DNA from: Halorussus vallis
Lineage (GTDB): Archaea; Halobacteriota; Halobacteria; Halobacteriales; Haladaptataceae
DNA length: 64,000 bases
Reading direction: 5' to 3'
Assembly: GCF_024138165.1 (NCBI RefSeq)
Contig: NZ_CP100000.1
Location: 248,001-312,000, forward strand
A program made the translations under genes and the position numbers. The notes under the pieces were generated by a model that was not told where the DNA came from, did no database searches, and saw nothing but the letters and a program-made list of their open reading frames with translations. Every line of letters starts with the position of its first letter. Position 1 is the stretch's first letter. Below are positions 26,224-34,304 of this stretch, piece after piece.

Positions 26224-27687
26224 ATGAACCGCCGCCGCGGCACACCAATCGTCCTCGCCGTCCTGCTCGTGTTCGCGGGTTGTCTCGGCGGGGCCGTCGA
26301 CCCGCCGGCCGAGACGACGAACTCGCCGTCGGCCGCCGTCGGGACTGCCGACGGAGAACTCTCGGTCCACTTCATTCACGTCGGTCAGGGGACCAGCGTC
26401 CTCGTCGTCGGCCCGACCGGCGAGACGCTCCTGTACGACACCGGCAACTGGGACGACGACGGCGAGCGCGTCCTCGACTACCTTCGGGCGCGTGGCGTCG
26501 AGCGGATCGACTACCTCGTGACCTCCCACGCCCACGCCGACCACGTCGGCGGCCACGCCGCGGTCATCGACCACTACGAGACTCGGGCGAACGGCGTCGG
26601 CGCGGTCTACGACCCCGGTATCGCGGCCTCGTCCCGGACCTACGAAGCGTACCTCGACGCGGTCGAGGAACACGACGTCACCCTCTACCGGGCGCAGGCC
26701 GGTGACGTGATTCCGATGGAAGGCGCCGACGTCCGGGTGCTCGCGCCGCCGGAGGGGTACCTCGCCGACCGCGACCGCAACGAGAACAGCCTCGTCCTCC
26801 GGGTCGGCTACGGGAACGCCAGCGTCCTGTTACCCGGCGACGCCGAGAGTCGGGGAGAGCAGTTCCTCCGACAGCGGTACGACGGACTCCTGAACGTGAC
26901 GATGCTGGCGGCGGGCCACCACGGGAGCAACTCCAGCACCGGCCCGGGGTTCCTCGCGGCGACGACGCCCCGCGCTGTCGCCATCCAGAGCGCCTACGAC
27001 TCGCCGTACGGCCACCCCCATCGGGAGGTCCTCGCCCGCCTCGCCGAGCGAGGGATTCCGACCTTCTGGACGGCGGTCCACGGCACGGTCGTCTTCGAAA
27101 CCGACGGCGAGCGCGCGGCGATCTGGACTCGGCGCGACGCGCCGACCGACCCGCTCGAACTCCGGAGCGCGTCGCCGGTTCCGCCCGGTGCGACCGGCGA
27201 CCTCGAACGCCGGATGACGTTCCGAATCGGCGGCGGGGCCGTCAGCGCCAGCGGCGCTGACGGCCCCGCGGGAGGGTCGGGTGGGACGGTCGCTCCGGAC
27301 GGCGGAACGACGACTGATGACGCGAATGCGACTGCGAGCGCGCCCGATGCGGGCGCGCTCGCGGTCGCGGACGTCCACGCCGACGCGCGGGGCGACGAGG
27401 ACGCGAACCTCGACGACGAGTACGTCGTCTTCCGCAACGACGGCAGTGAGCGCCTCGACCTCTCGGGGTGGACCGTCGCCGACGAGGCGGGCCACATCTA
27501 CACCGTCCCGGCGGGTACCGCACTCGCGCCCGGCGAGACGCTGACCCTCCGCACCGGAGCGGGAACCGATGGTAGCGGCCAGCTCTACTGGAACGCCGGC
27601 CGGCCGGTGTGGAACAACGACGGCGACACGGTTTTCGTCCGGACCGACGAAGGCCGACTCGTGCTGGAGGAGTCCTATGACGAATGA
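26224..27687 (+). CDS. ComEC/Rec2-like metallo-beta-lactamase lipoprotein with lamin-tail domain
   Basis: The 487-residue protein starts at ATG 26224 with a lipobox signal peptide (VLLVFAGCLGG, Cys near 20). A metallo-beta-lactamase domain follows: VGQGTSVLVV, DTGNW, zinc motif SHAHADHVGGH near residue 101, LLPGDAE, and AGHHGS near 230, as in the extracellular nuclease-like domain of ComEC. A flexible linker (about 330-385) leads into a C-terminal lamin-tail (LTD) beta-sandwich (VVFRNDGSERLDLSGWTV). The linker DNA contains two perfect hairpins. Extracellular DNA processing or scavenging is inferred. It overlaps the next gene by 11 bases. Confidence 0.85.
   Translation: MNRRRGTPIVLAVLLVFAGCLGGAVDPPAETTNSPSAAVGTADGELSVHFIHVGQGTSVLVVGPTGETLLYDTGNWDDDGERVLDYLRARGVERIDYLVTSHAHADHVGGHAAVIDHYETRANGVGAVYDPGIAASSRTYEAYLDAVEEHDVTLYRAQAGDVIPMEGADVRVLAPPEGYLADRDRNENSLVLRVGYGNASVLLPGDAESRGEQFLRQRYDGLLNVTMLAAGHHGSNSSTGPGFLAATTPRAVAIQSAYDSPYGHPHREVLARLAERGIPTFWTAVHGTVVFETDGERAAIWTRRDAPTDPLELRSASPVPPGATGDLERRMTFRIGGGAVSASGADGPAGGSGGTVAPDGGTTTDDANATASAPDAGALAVADVHADARGDEDANLDDEYVVFRNDGSERLDLSGWTVADEAGHIYTVPAGTALAPGETLTLRTGAGTDGSGQLYWNAGRPVWNNDGDTVFVRTDEGRLVLEESYDE
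27234..27268. repeat. In-frame perfect hairpin in the lipoprotein linker (16 bp, AGC loop)
   Basis: CGGGGCCGTCAGCGCC and its exact reverse complement flank AGC. It lies within the coding region for the Gly/Ala/Ser-rich linker between the metallo-beta-lactamase and lamin-tail domains. Confidence 0.85.
27334..27362. repeat. Second in-frame hairpin in the same linker (13 bp, ATG loop)
   Basis: GCGAGCGCGCCCG (27334-27346) pairs exactly with 27350-27362. It sits 66 bases from the previous hairpin, in the same unconserved linker, and has a different stem sequence. Confidence 0.85.
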
Positions 27688-28018
27688 CGGACGCTACGTG
27701 GGCGTGGTCGACCGCATTGAGGACGACCTCGCGGTCGTGCTCCTGGAGGAGTGCGAGGGCGTCGCCGACGAACTGGTCGTCCCGGCGTCCGACCTCCCCG
27801 AGGAGGCCCGCCACCCCGACGCCGTCCTCGGGGTCTCCGTGCGGGACGACTCGCTGGTTTCGGCAGAGTACGACCCCGAGGAGACTGAGCGACGGAACGC
27901 GGCGGCCCAGGCCCGGTTCGACGCACTGGCGAAGCGACCCGACGAGGAGAGCGGGGACGAGGGCGAAAGCGAGGCCGACGACGGACGCGGCGACGATTCC
28001 GCCGAAGACGAGTGTTGA
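27677..28018 (+). CDS. DUF3006-family protein
   Basis: The 113-residue protein begins MTNDGRYVGVVDRIEDDLAVVLLEE, the family's typical VVDRIExxxAVLLLEE start, followed by LVVPASDLPEEARHPDAVL and a long acidic tail. Its ATG lies inside the end of the preceding lipoprotein gene, so translation is probably coupled. DUF3006 genes sit beside secreted ComEC-like metallo-beta-lactamase genes in other organisms, which supports a joint role, still unknown. The upstream part of this frame is a shadow and is not included. Confidence 0.85.
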   Translation: MTNDGRYVGVVDRIEDDLAVVLLEECEGVADELVVPASDLPEEARHPDAVLGVSVRDDSLVSAEYDPEETERRNAAAQARFDALAKRPDEESGDEGESEADDGRGDDSAEDEC

Positions 28019-28092
28019 AGGGCACGCCTCTCGGAAATCGACGCGGAACCGCTCGGAACCGACGAGTCGGCGAGTCGCGGCGTTTGCGCACG

Positions 28093-28100
28093 CTTAAGTA
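28093..28100 (+). promoter_or_regulatory. TATA box of queDE
   Basis: CTTAAGTA lies 22-29 bases before the queD ATG at 28122, which predicts a leaderless queD-queE transcript. Confidence 0.5.
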
Positions 28101-28121
28101 CGCCCCGAGTAATATCCTGAT

Positions 28122-28574
28122 ATGACCGAACGCACATCGGAGTCCTCGCTCTCGGACGCCGGGCCGCGGACCCTCCACGTGGGTCGCGACCGGCCGATTC
28201 GCATCAGCGCGGGCCACCGAATCCTCCACCACGACGGCAAGTGCAGCCGTCCGCACGGTCACAACTACGAGATAACCGTGAAGGTCGTCGGCGACCTCAC
28301 CGAGGAAGGGTGGGTCGTCGACAAGGGAGATATTACCTCGGTACTCTCCGAGTGGGACCACAGGTTTCTCCTCGAAGCGGGCGACCCGCTGGTCGAGGCG
28401 TTCGAGGCGAGCGGCGACGCCGACGCCGCGGTGGTGCTCGACGCGCCGCCGACCGCCGAGGTGATGAGCGTCGAACTGGAGCGCCGCCTCCGCGAGGAAC
28501 TCCCCGAGAACGTCCGCGAGGTCGCGGTCCAGGTGAGCGAGACGGCCGAACTCTGCGGCGGGTCGCCGTTCTGA
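28122..28574 (+). CDS. queD: 6-carboxytetrahydropterin synthase QueD
   Basis: The 150-residue protein makes 6-carboxytetrahydropterin from dihydroneopterin triphosphate, the step before QueE on the route to preQ0 and archaeosine in tRNA. Zinc ligands are His32, His45 and His47, and the catalytic Cys41 sits in the CxxxHGH motif ([10 protein letters not shown]). The N-terminal 25 residues are a variable tail. queE starts two bases after its stop, so the two form an operon. Confidence 0.9.
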   Translation: MTERTSESSLSDAGPRTLHVGRDRPIRISAGHRILHHDGKCSRPHGHNYEITVKVVGDLTEEGWVVDKGDITSVLSEWDHRFLLEAGDPLVEAFEASGDADAAVVLDAPPTAEVMSVELERRLREELPENVREVAVQVSETAELCGGSPF

Positions 28575-28576
28575 CC

Positions 28577-29368
28577 ATGCCGGTGTCCAGCGACGCGTCG
28601 AACCGAGAGCGGTCGTCCGACCCGGACGCAGACTCCGCCTCCGACGAACCCGCGCTCCCCGTCAACGAACTGTTCGAGTCGCTCCAGGGCGAGGGAAAAC
28701 TCGCAGGCGTGCCGAGCGTCTTCGTCCGGGCCAGCGGCTGTAACCTCCGGTGCTGGTTCTGCGACTCGTACCACACCTCGTGGGAACCGACGCACGCGAC
28801 CATGAGTGTCGCCGAAATCCTCGCGGAGGTCGATTCGTACGACGCCGACCACGTGGTCGTGACCGGCGGCGAACCGCTGATTCACGACGCCGTGACCGAC
28901 CTGCTCGAAGCGCTGGCCGACCGGGGCTACCACACCACCGTCGAAACCAACGGCACCGTCGTCCGCGACGCGCCGGTGGACCTCGCCAGCGTCAGCCCCA
29001 AACTCGCCTCGAGCACGCCGACGCCCGAGAAGGACCCGAAGGGCGACGGCGAGTGGGAAGCGCGCCACGAGGCCCGGCGAATCGACGTGGACGTGCTGGC
29101 GGCCCTCGTCGAGAACTACGACTTCCAACTCAAGTTCGTCGTGAGCGACCGCGAGGATATGACCGAGGTGACCGACCTCGTGGACCGAATCCGGGCGTCG
29201 GCCGACGCCCGGATTCGCGACTCGGACGTGCTGTTGATGCCCGAGGGCGCCACGAAGGACCGAATCGAAGAGACGCGTCCCCTCGCCGCCGAACTCGCCC
29301 GCGAGTACGGCTTCCGGTACACGCCGCGACTCCACGTCAACCTCTGGAACGACGCGCCCGAAACCTAG
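28577..29368 (+). CDS. queE: 7-carboxy-7-deazaguanine synthase QueE (radical SAM)
   Basis: This 263-residue radical SAM enzyme has the cluster motif CNLRCWFC (C55, C59, C62; CX3CX2C), preceded by the family's [11 protein letters not shown], and TGGEPL for SAM binding near residue 96. It ring-contracts 6-carboxytetrahydropterin to 7-carboxy-7-deazaguanine. ATG 28577 follows the queD stop by two bases. The stop TAG lies in CTAG shared with the stop of the convergent membrane gene. A degraded copy of its last codons lies about 1 kb downstream at 30374. Confidence 0.92.
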   Translation: MPVSSDASNRERSSDPDADSASDEPALPVNELFESLQGEGKLAGVPSVFVRASGCNLRCWFCDSYHTSWEPTHATMSVAEILAEVDSYDADHVVVTGGEPLIHDAVTDLLEALADRGYHTTVETNGTVVRDAPVDLASVSPKLASSTPTPEKDPKGDGEWEARHEARRIDVDVLAALVENYDFQLKFVVSDREDMTEVTDLVDRIRASADARIRDSDVLLMPEGATKDRIEETRPLAAELAREYGFRYTPRLHVNLWNDAPET

Positions 29369-30243
29369 CGGTCGCCGCCGACGAAGGCGTCGTCGCCCGT
29401 CGTCGGTTCGTCGGCGACGCTCGGTTCGCCGCCGGAACCTTCTGTGCGCTCGACGAGGTCCTCGTAGAACGCCACCTGGTAGGTGTAGAAGAACCCGCCG
29501 AACAGCGTGCTGAGGACGACGGTCGCGACCAGGTAGCCCGCGACCGCCGTCGAGTCGAGGGTCGCCAGCGGCGTGAAGGTGCCGTCGGACGAAACCAGTG
29601 CGTCGAACCGCGTGGCGTACAGCCAGACGGTCGGCGCGCTCCCGAGCAGGCCGAGGACCAACGCGACCACGTCGAATCCGAGCGTCGAGAGGAGGTTGCG
29701 CCGGACCAACCGGTAACTCTGCTTGATCGAACCGATGGCGTTACGGTCGGAAACCACGACCGCCGGGCCGTAGAATTGGAGGAGGAACATCGGGAGGAAC
29801 CCGAGCAGGTATATCAGGCCCACGCCGGCGAGGTAGGTGCCAAACGACCCGCCGCCGCCACCGAAGACGACGCCGAGGACCACGACGATGGCGACCATGC
29901 CGACCGCAATGAACGTCGCCATCGTCACGCCGACGAGCAGCAGGGTCGCGCCGAGCAGCGAGAGGTAGTTCTCCGTGCCGCCCGAGACGAGCGTGCCGAA
30001 CCCGGTCCGACCGTCCAGTGCCTCGGCGGCCATCGCGTACGCGCCGCCGACGAAGAACAGCGCGACGAACTGGACGAGGAACGAGAGGACCGACACCACG
30101 ATACTCGCCACGCCGGGTTCGAGGGACAGTTGCGCGAGCAGCGTCGCGCTGCCGACGAGCGAGACGAGGAACGCGGCGACGAACATCACGGGGTTGCGCT
30201 TCAGCGCGTCGAGGGTGGCCGATATCGAGGAACGTACTCCCAT
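29365..30243 (-). CDS. Polytopic membrane protein (haloarchaeal, GdpD-membrane-like)
   Basis: The 292-residue protein has about six long hydrophobic segments, an intracellular [14 protein letters not shown] amphipathic segment after segment 4, and an acidic C-terminal tail. The FxxxxKxSYRLxRRN pattern is typical of haloarchaeal DUF7847-like membrane proteins (family number from memory, unverified). It converges on queE and overlaps it by three bases. It interrupts the queDE-queC neighbourhood. Function is unknown. Confidence 0.75.
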   Translation of the reverse strand: MGVRSSISATLDALKRNPVMFVAAFLVSLVGSATLLAQLSLEPGVASIVVSVLSFLVQFVALFFVGGAYAMAAEALDGRTGFGTLVSGGTENYLSLLGATLLLVGVTMATFIAVGMVAIVVVLGVVFGGGGGSFGTYLAGVGLIYLLGFLPMFLLQFYGPAVVVSDRNAIGSIKQSYRLVRRNLLSTLGFDVVALVLGLLGSAPTVWLYATRFDALVSSDGTFTPLATLDSTAVAGYLVATVVLSTLFGGFFYTYQVAFYEDLVERTEGSGGEPSVADEPTTGDDAFVGGDR

Positions 30244-30373
30244 ACGGTCGTGTCACATGTACGTCGAATAATTCTGTCGGTTAGCGAGGCTCGGCACAGT
30301 CTCTTTAGACGCCTCGAAGCGTGACGCTAAACCGTAGTCGCTTCGTTGCGTTGTTCGGCGCTGCCCGGATCGA

Positions 30374-30416
30374 CGCGACTCCACATCAATCTCTGAAACG
30401 ATACTTCGGAACGTAG
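30374..30416 (+). pseudogene. Degraded duplicate of the queE 3' end
   Basis: Bases 30374-30401 match queE 29325-29352 at 25 of 28 positions, and all three differences are transitions. One turns a queE Trp codon TGG into TGA. A TAG-ending tail follows at the equivalent distance, one base short. It sits at the left edge of the AT-richer insert between queE and queC, so it may be a recombination scar or the end of an older queE. Confidence 0.6.
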
Positions 30417-30441
30417 GAGAAAGTCCGAAAAAGCGTGGGAA

Positions 30442-30879
30442 TTACGCGGTTCTCCAGTAGTAGATTACGCCGATGGAACCGACAATCGCCCCTAGTAGCA
30501 AGACGTAGAATGCCGTCAGTCGTGAGGCACGATAGGCGAGTCCCGCACTGACCAATACCGCGCTCGTTGCGAGTGCCAGCGCGTGCCACCTGAACGCGGG
30601 ACCCTTTATCTCCACGACGGCGATTGCAACGATACCACCGACGATGAGAGTCAGTCCGACTTTGTCGGCAGCGAACACTGGCAAGACGACCAACAACGTC
30701 GTACCACCGAGTAGCAGTACCGCTCGTCGCTTTCGTTCTTCGGACCGCATCGGAACGGCGTTGAGAAGCGCGACACCGAATAGCGTAGATGCTAATAGGA
30801 GGTGCACGATACTCATATTTAGAACGTAGACGGTAACAAGAATCAGCCCCGACAGGAGTGCTATCGCGGAATCCTTCAT
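30442..30879 (-). CDS. Membrane protein of the AT-rich insert
   Basis: The protein has 145 residues from ATG 30879 and about five hydrophobic helices with short loops (an ERKRR loop near 50). Its DNA is clearly less GC-rich than the flanking que genes. It lies 48 bases downstream of the gene at 30928 in the same orientation, so the two are likely co-transcribed. By position it could be an immunity or transport partner of the secreted protein; that is inference only, and I recognise no family. Confidence 0.6.
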   Translation of the reverse strand: MKDSAIALLSGLILVTVYVLNMSIVHLLLASTLFGVALLNAVPMRSEERKRRAVLLLGGTTLLVVLPVFAADKVGLTLIVGGIVAIAVVEIKGPAFRWHALALATSAVLVSAGLAYRASRLTAFYVLLLGAIVGSIGVIYYWRTA

Positions 30880-30927
30880 ACTCAATTTCCGTTATTATTC
30901 ACCGTGAAAAATTAAGCTATTTTTGTT

Positions 30928-31659
30928 TTATACTGCCGCGCTCCCTGCAATGAAGAGGAGATAGATGAGCGCGACGATCAGCCCAAGCGCAACGACGTAT
31001 GCTGCACTACCGGGAGAGAGATATATGCTCGTGTTATCGTTGAGCCAATCAATGACATCTTCGGCGATTGGCGTGATTTCCTGACGTGCCGAAAACAAAG
31101 TCGAAGCAGGAGACGGATCCCAGGGACACCGAATCGCGACGCAAGCATTTTGGCCTGCACTACTAACGCCTAACTGCAAGCAACCTTGCTCGTATACACC
31201 TATCCAGGCACTTTGTTTGAATTCGGCCTGTAGATTCCCATATATGTCGTACGTTTGCTTTGTCACGGTAAACGAAACGGTCCGAATTTCTTTACTTGCA
31301 CAATCGTAGTAAGAAGTCTTTGTCTGCGTTCCAGTAGCAACGCATAAGCGTCCTTCAGGGAACGTCCCGCAAACATCGAACCCAAAATCAACTGGGTTGG
31401 GAATGGAGATGTCTGAGGGAGTAATTACACGCTCTGGACTAACGACAGAGGAAGTGCTAGTAGATCCGAGTTCGTTCTCCTTCACGTATTGTTCGTAATC
31501 TTGCCAATCAGGGTCGTCAATGGTACCCGAAGTAGAAATTGGGTACCGAGCCGACGCAAGTCCCGGCAGCAGGGAAACACTGACACCAGCACCGGCAGCT
31601 GAAACCGCAAGTGACTGGAGTACGCTCCTCCGCTTCTTGTGATTTTCTTCCGACATCAT
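30928..31659 (-). CDS. Tat-type secreted, cysteine-containing protein with C-terminal membrane helix
   Basis: From ATG 31659 it has 243 residues: n-region with KKRRSVLQSLAVSAAG (RRxxLQ, Tat-like), a hydrophobic stretch, a cleavage site near LASARYP, a body of about 180 residues with seven cysteines (DVCGTF, GRLCVATG, YYDCASKE, EQGCLQL, ACVAIRCPW), and a C-terminal helix (YVVALGLIVALIYLLFIAG). Codon use is less GC-biased than in neighbours, consistent with transfer. TATA-like TTATATAT (31678-31685) suggests a leaderless start at 31659 or GTG 31665. I recognise no family; a surface-anchored or halocin-like effector is possible but unproven. Confidence 0.65.
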   Translation of the reverse strand: MMSEENHKKRRSVLQSLAVSAAGAGVSVSLLPGLASARYPISTSGTIDDPDWQDYEQYVKENELGSTSTSSVVSPERVITPSDISIPNPVDFGFDVCGTFPEGRLCVATGTQTKTSYYDCASKEIRTVSFTVTKQTYDIYGNLQAEFKQSAWIGVYEQGCLQLGVSSAGQNACVAIRCPWDPSPASTLFSARQEITPIAEDVIDWLNDNTSIYLSPGSAAYVVALGLIVALIYLLFIAGSAAV

Positions 31660-31676
31660 TACCACGTTGTAATCGA

Positions 31677-31686
31677 CGATATATAA
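31677..31686 (-). promoter_or_regulatory. TATA element of the AT-rich insert's operon
   Basis: On the minus strand ATTATATATC lies about 20-27 bases before the candidate starts at 31656-31665. The surrounding 60 bases are the most AT-rich in the window. Confidence 0.45.
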
Positions 31687-31797
31687 TTTACTACTTTATC
31701 TAATATGATTTTATTCTGCGTTTTCGTTGTGGCGTTTCCTCATACTGCTGATTTCGAAATCATACGACTCATGGTCGGGTCGGCCCTCCCTTCTCGC

Positions 31798-32502
31798 ATG
31801 AGCGACGATTCGTCCGAGAGGCGCGCCGTGGTGCTCGCCTCCGGCGGGATGGACAGCGCGACCGCCGCCTACGAGGCGGCCGACCGCGGCTACGAACTCT
31901 ACCTGCTTCACACCTCCTACGGCCAGCAGACCGAGGACAAGGAGTACGAGTGCGCTCGCCGCCTCGCCGAAGCGGTCGACGCCGCCGACTTCCTGCGGGT
32001 CGAAACCGGTCACCTCGCCCAGATCGGCGGGTCGAGTCTCACCGACGCCGAGATGGACGTCGCCGACGCCGACCTCGAAAGCGACGAGGTGCCGACCTCC
32101 TACGTCACGTTCCGGAACGCCAACCTGCTCTCGATGGCCGTCTCGTACGCCGAGGCCAACGACTGCGAGGCGGTGTTCATCGGCGCGCACAGCGAGGACT
32201 TCTCGGGGTACCCGGACTGCCGGCCCACCTTCTTCGAGGCGTTCCAGCGGGTCGTCGACGTCGGCACGAAGGACGACACCGATATCGAAATCGCCGCGCC
32301 GTTCGTCGAGTGGTCGAAGACCGACATCGCCGAGCGCGGCGTCGAACTCGGCGTCCTCTACGAGCACACCTGGAGTTGCTACCGCGAGGAGGCCCCGGCC
32401 TGCGGCACCTGCGACGCCTGCGCGTTCCGCCTGCAGGCGTTCCGGAACGTCGGGGTCCGCGACCCCATCGAGTACGAGGAGCGCCCCGAGTACGCCGACT
32501 GA
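31798..32502 (+). CDS. queC: 7-cyano-7-deazaguanine (preQ0) synthase QueC
   Basis: The 234-residue enzyme uses ATP to convert 7-carboxy-7-deazaguanine to preQ0, which TGT inserts into archaeal tRNA before archaeosine formation. The PP-loop SGGMDS is at residues 15-20 and the zinc cysteines CYREEAPACGTCDAC are near the C-terminus. ATG 31798 is chosen because earlier in-frame starts lie in AT-rich noncoding DNA. It is usually adjacent to queD and queE; here 2.4 kb with three other genes separates them. Confidence 0.92.
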   Translation: MSDDSSERRAVVLASGGMDSATAAYEAADRGYELYLLHTSYGQQTEDKEYECARRLAEAVDAADFLRVETGHLAQIGGSSLTDAEMDVADADLESDEVPTSYVTFRNANLLSMAVSYAEANDCEAVFIGAHSEDFSGYPDCRPTFFEAFQRVVDVGTKDDTDIEIAAPFVEWSKTDIAERGVELGVLYEHTWSCYREEAPACGTCDACAFRLQAFRNVGVRDPIEYEERPEYAD

Positions 32503-32528
32503 GTTCGCGCCGACGAAAGAACGATTCG

Positions 32529-32568
32529 GCGGTCGTTCGACCGGGCCGCGGCCCGGTCGAACGACCGC
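32529..32568. repeat. Perfect 40-bp palindrome between convergent genes
   Basis: Twenty bases from 32529 are followed directly by their exact reverse complement, with no loop (centre GGCC GCGG CC). It lies between the stops of queC and the HTTM gene. It could act as a two-way terminator or extrude as a cruciform. No T-run follows on either side. Confidence 0.9.
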
Positions 32569-32579
32569 GAAGAACGACC

Positions 32580-34142
32580 TCAGGCGCCGGACCCGCAGTC
32601 GTAGCGCCCGAGTTCGACCCGGTGGGTCGGTTCGGGACCGTCGAACCGGGTGGGCTGTTCGACGTAGTAGAAGGTCAGCGATTCGAGGTCCGAGTCGTGG
32701 CGGGCGTCCCACCGACCGCAGAGGTACGCGCCGAAGTTCGCGGTGAAGTCGGCGGCGAGTTCGGTGTCGCGGGCGCGCTGGAAGTCCATCAGGTAGGAGT
32801 ACCACCTGACGCTGGGGTAGGTCAGGGCCGCGTCGGACGGGTGGTCCCACTGGACCGGCGCGTCCCGGAAGGCGTCGACCTTCTCGCCGGATTCGAGTCG
32901 ACCGGGGACGACGTACCAGCCGTCGGCCTTCGCGGGTTCGGCGAACATGTCCCAGCGGTGCTCGCCGGGGTCGGCGACCGCCGCCGACCCGGCGGGCGCA
33001 GCGACGACGCCGAGCGTCGAGGCGTTCCAGACCAGCACCAGCGCCAGGAGTGTGACCACGACTCCCGTGCCGAGGCGGCGCTTCCACCGGCCGATGACCG
33101 CGGGGAGGGCGAACGCGCCGGCCGACGAACCGCGCGGGCGATTCGACCGCGAGCGGTCGAATCGCCCGCCGAGTCCCGTCGCGTCGACCAGTCTCCGGAC
33201 CCGCGGCGACGCGCGCCGCTCGACGGCGTCCCAGACCGAAGGCGGCAGGAACGCCAGGAGCGCGGCGGCCGACACCAGCGGGAAGATGCCGAGCCGCATC
33301 GTCAGCGCCATCCCGAGGTGCATCCCGACGAACAGCGAGGCGAAGGCGGCCCGGGCGCGTCCCGTCAGGACCACGAGCAGGACCGACGTGACGAGCAGGC
33401 CGAGCCACACCCGGTCGGCGAACCCGAGCAGGGTCGGGTACTGGGCCAGGTAGTCGCCCAGCAGGACGGTGAGTCGGTCGAGGCTGAACACGTACCGAAT
33501 CGCCTCGCCGCTCTCCCAGGAACGTCCGACGCGGAGCTTGAACGCGGCGTTGACGGCGTATATGATGACCACCTGAAACAACAGCGCGGCCGACGCCGCG
33601 CTCGCCACCCGCGGGCCGGAGTCGGCGTCGCGTCGGTCGCTCGCGTTCCCGCGCACGCCACCGCGACGGAGCGCGTCTATCGACCACCGGTGGCCGAGCG
33701 GGAGAAAGAGCCCCCAGAACAGCAGGCGGCGGAGGATGGAGTCGCCGGCGTTCAGGACGACGGGGTTCCGGGCGTGTAGCGACACCAGCAGGACCCAGGA
33801 GGCGACGGCGACCGGCGTGGTCCGGTAGCCGACCAGCAGCGCGAGCGCGAACGCGGCGGCGATCAGGAACAGCGCGACCTGCACCCACGCCGCCCCGGAG
33901 AGGGCGTGGAGTGAGAGGCGGGCGAGACCGGGCGCCTGCTCGCGGAGCACCGCGGTCGGCAGCACCCCGGCGTCGGTGTAGAAGGCGACGAGGTGGCGCG
34001 ACCGGAGCGCCAGGTCGGCGAGCAGGAGCACGCCGAGCGAGATGCGGAGGGCCGCCAGCGCCCGCGCGTCGATGCCGAATCTGCGGGCGAGGGCGTCCCG
34101 GCCACCGGCGCGGAGTTTCGAGAGGAGGGCGGAGGCGTCCAT
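32580..34142 (-). CDS. HTTM-domain membrane protein (gamma-carboxylase-like)
   Basis: This 520-residue protein shows about nine hydrophobic segments and HTTM-type sequence: LRISLGVLLLADLALRSR, FYTDAGVLP, SLHARNPVVLNAGDSILRRLLFWGLFLPLG and VVIIYAVNAAFKLR. HTTM proteins are distant relatives of vitamin K-dependent gamma-carboxylase; haloarchaeal members have no proven substrate. The C-terminal 150 residues form a soluble extracytoplasmic domain. The linker near residues 325-340 is encoded by a perfect inverted repeat. It converges on queC. Confidence 0.8.
   Translation of the reverse strand: MDASALLSKLRAGGRDALARRFGIDARALAALRISLGVLLLADLALRSRHLVAFYTDAGVLPTAVLREQAPGLARLSLHALSGAAWVQVALFLIAAAFALALLVGYRTTPVAVASWVLLVSLHARNPVVLNAGDSILRRLLFWGLFLPLGHRWSIDALRRGGVRGNASDRRDADSGPRVASAASAALLFQVVIIYAVNAAFKLRVGRSWESGEAIRYVFSLDRLTVLLGDYLAQYPTLLGFADRVWLGLLVTSVLLVVLTGRARAAFASLFVGMHLGMALTMRLGIFPLVSAAALLAFLPPSVWDAVERRASPRVRRLVDATGLGGRFDRSRSNRPRGSSAGAFALPAVIGRWKRRLGTGVVVTLLALVLVWNASTLGVVAAPAGSAAVADPGEHRWDMFAEPAKADGWYVVPGRLESGEKVDAFRDAPVQWDHPSDAALTYPSVRWYSYLMDFQRARDTELAADFTANFGAYLCGRWDARHDSDLESLTFYYVEQPTRFDGPEPTHRVELGRYDCGSGA
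33134..33169. repeat. In-frame perfect hairpin in the HTTM gene (17 bp, GA loop)
   Basis: GCGGGCGATTCGACCGC and its exact reverse complement are separated by GA. They encode the Arg/Ser-rich linker GRFDRSRSNRPRG between the last helices, a segment unlikely to be conserved. Confidence 0.85.
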
Positions 34143-34304
34143 GGACTGGGAGACTGCTTGAGCGGAATGACTTGTAAAGATGACGAAGTGAGCGACCGCG
34201 TCGGTCGGAGCGAAGGCCCCGTCGGCGCCCCGCGGAGCCCCCCGACGAGCACGGCCGGAAACCGGAGAAACTCGGAAGAAGGAGTGGTTATCGTGGCTAA
34301 CGGG

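Noticed and set aside
30928-31659. Identification as a halocin C8 homologue
   Set aside because: The cysteine number and spacing do not match the compact Cys-rich C8 peptide as I remember it, and a C-terminal membrane helix is present.
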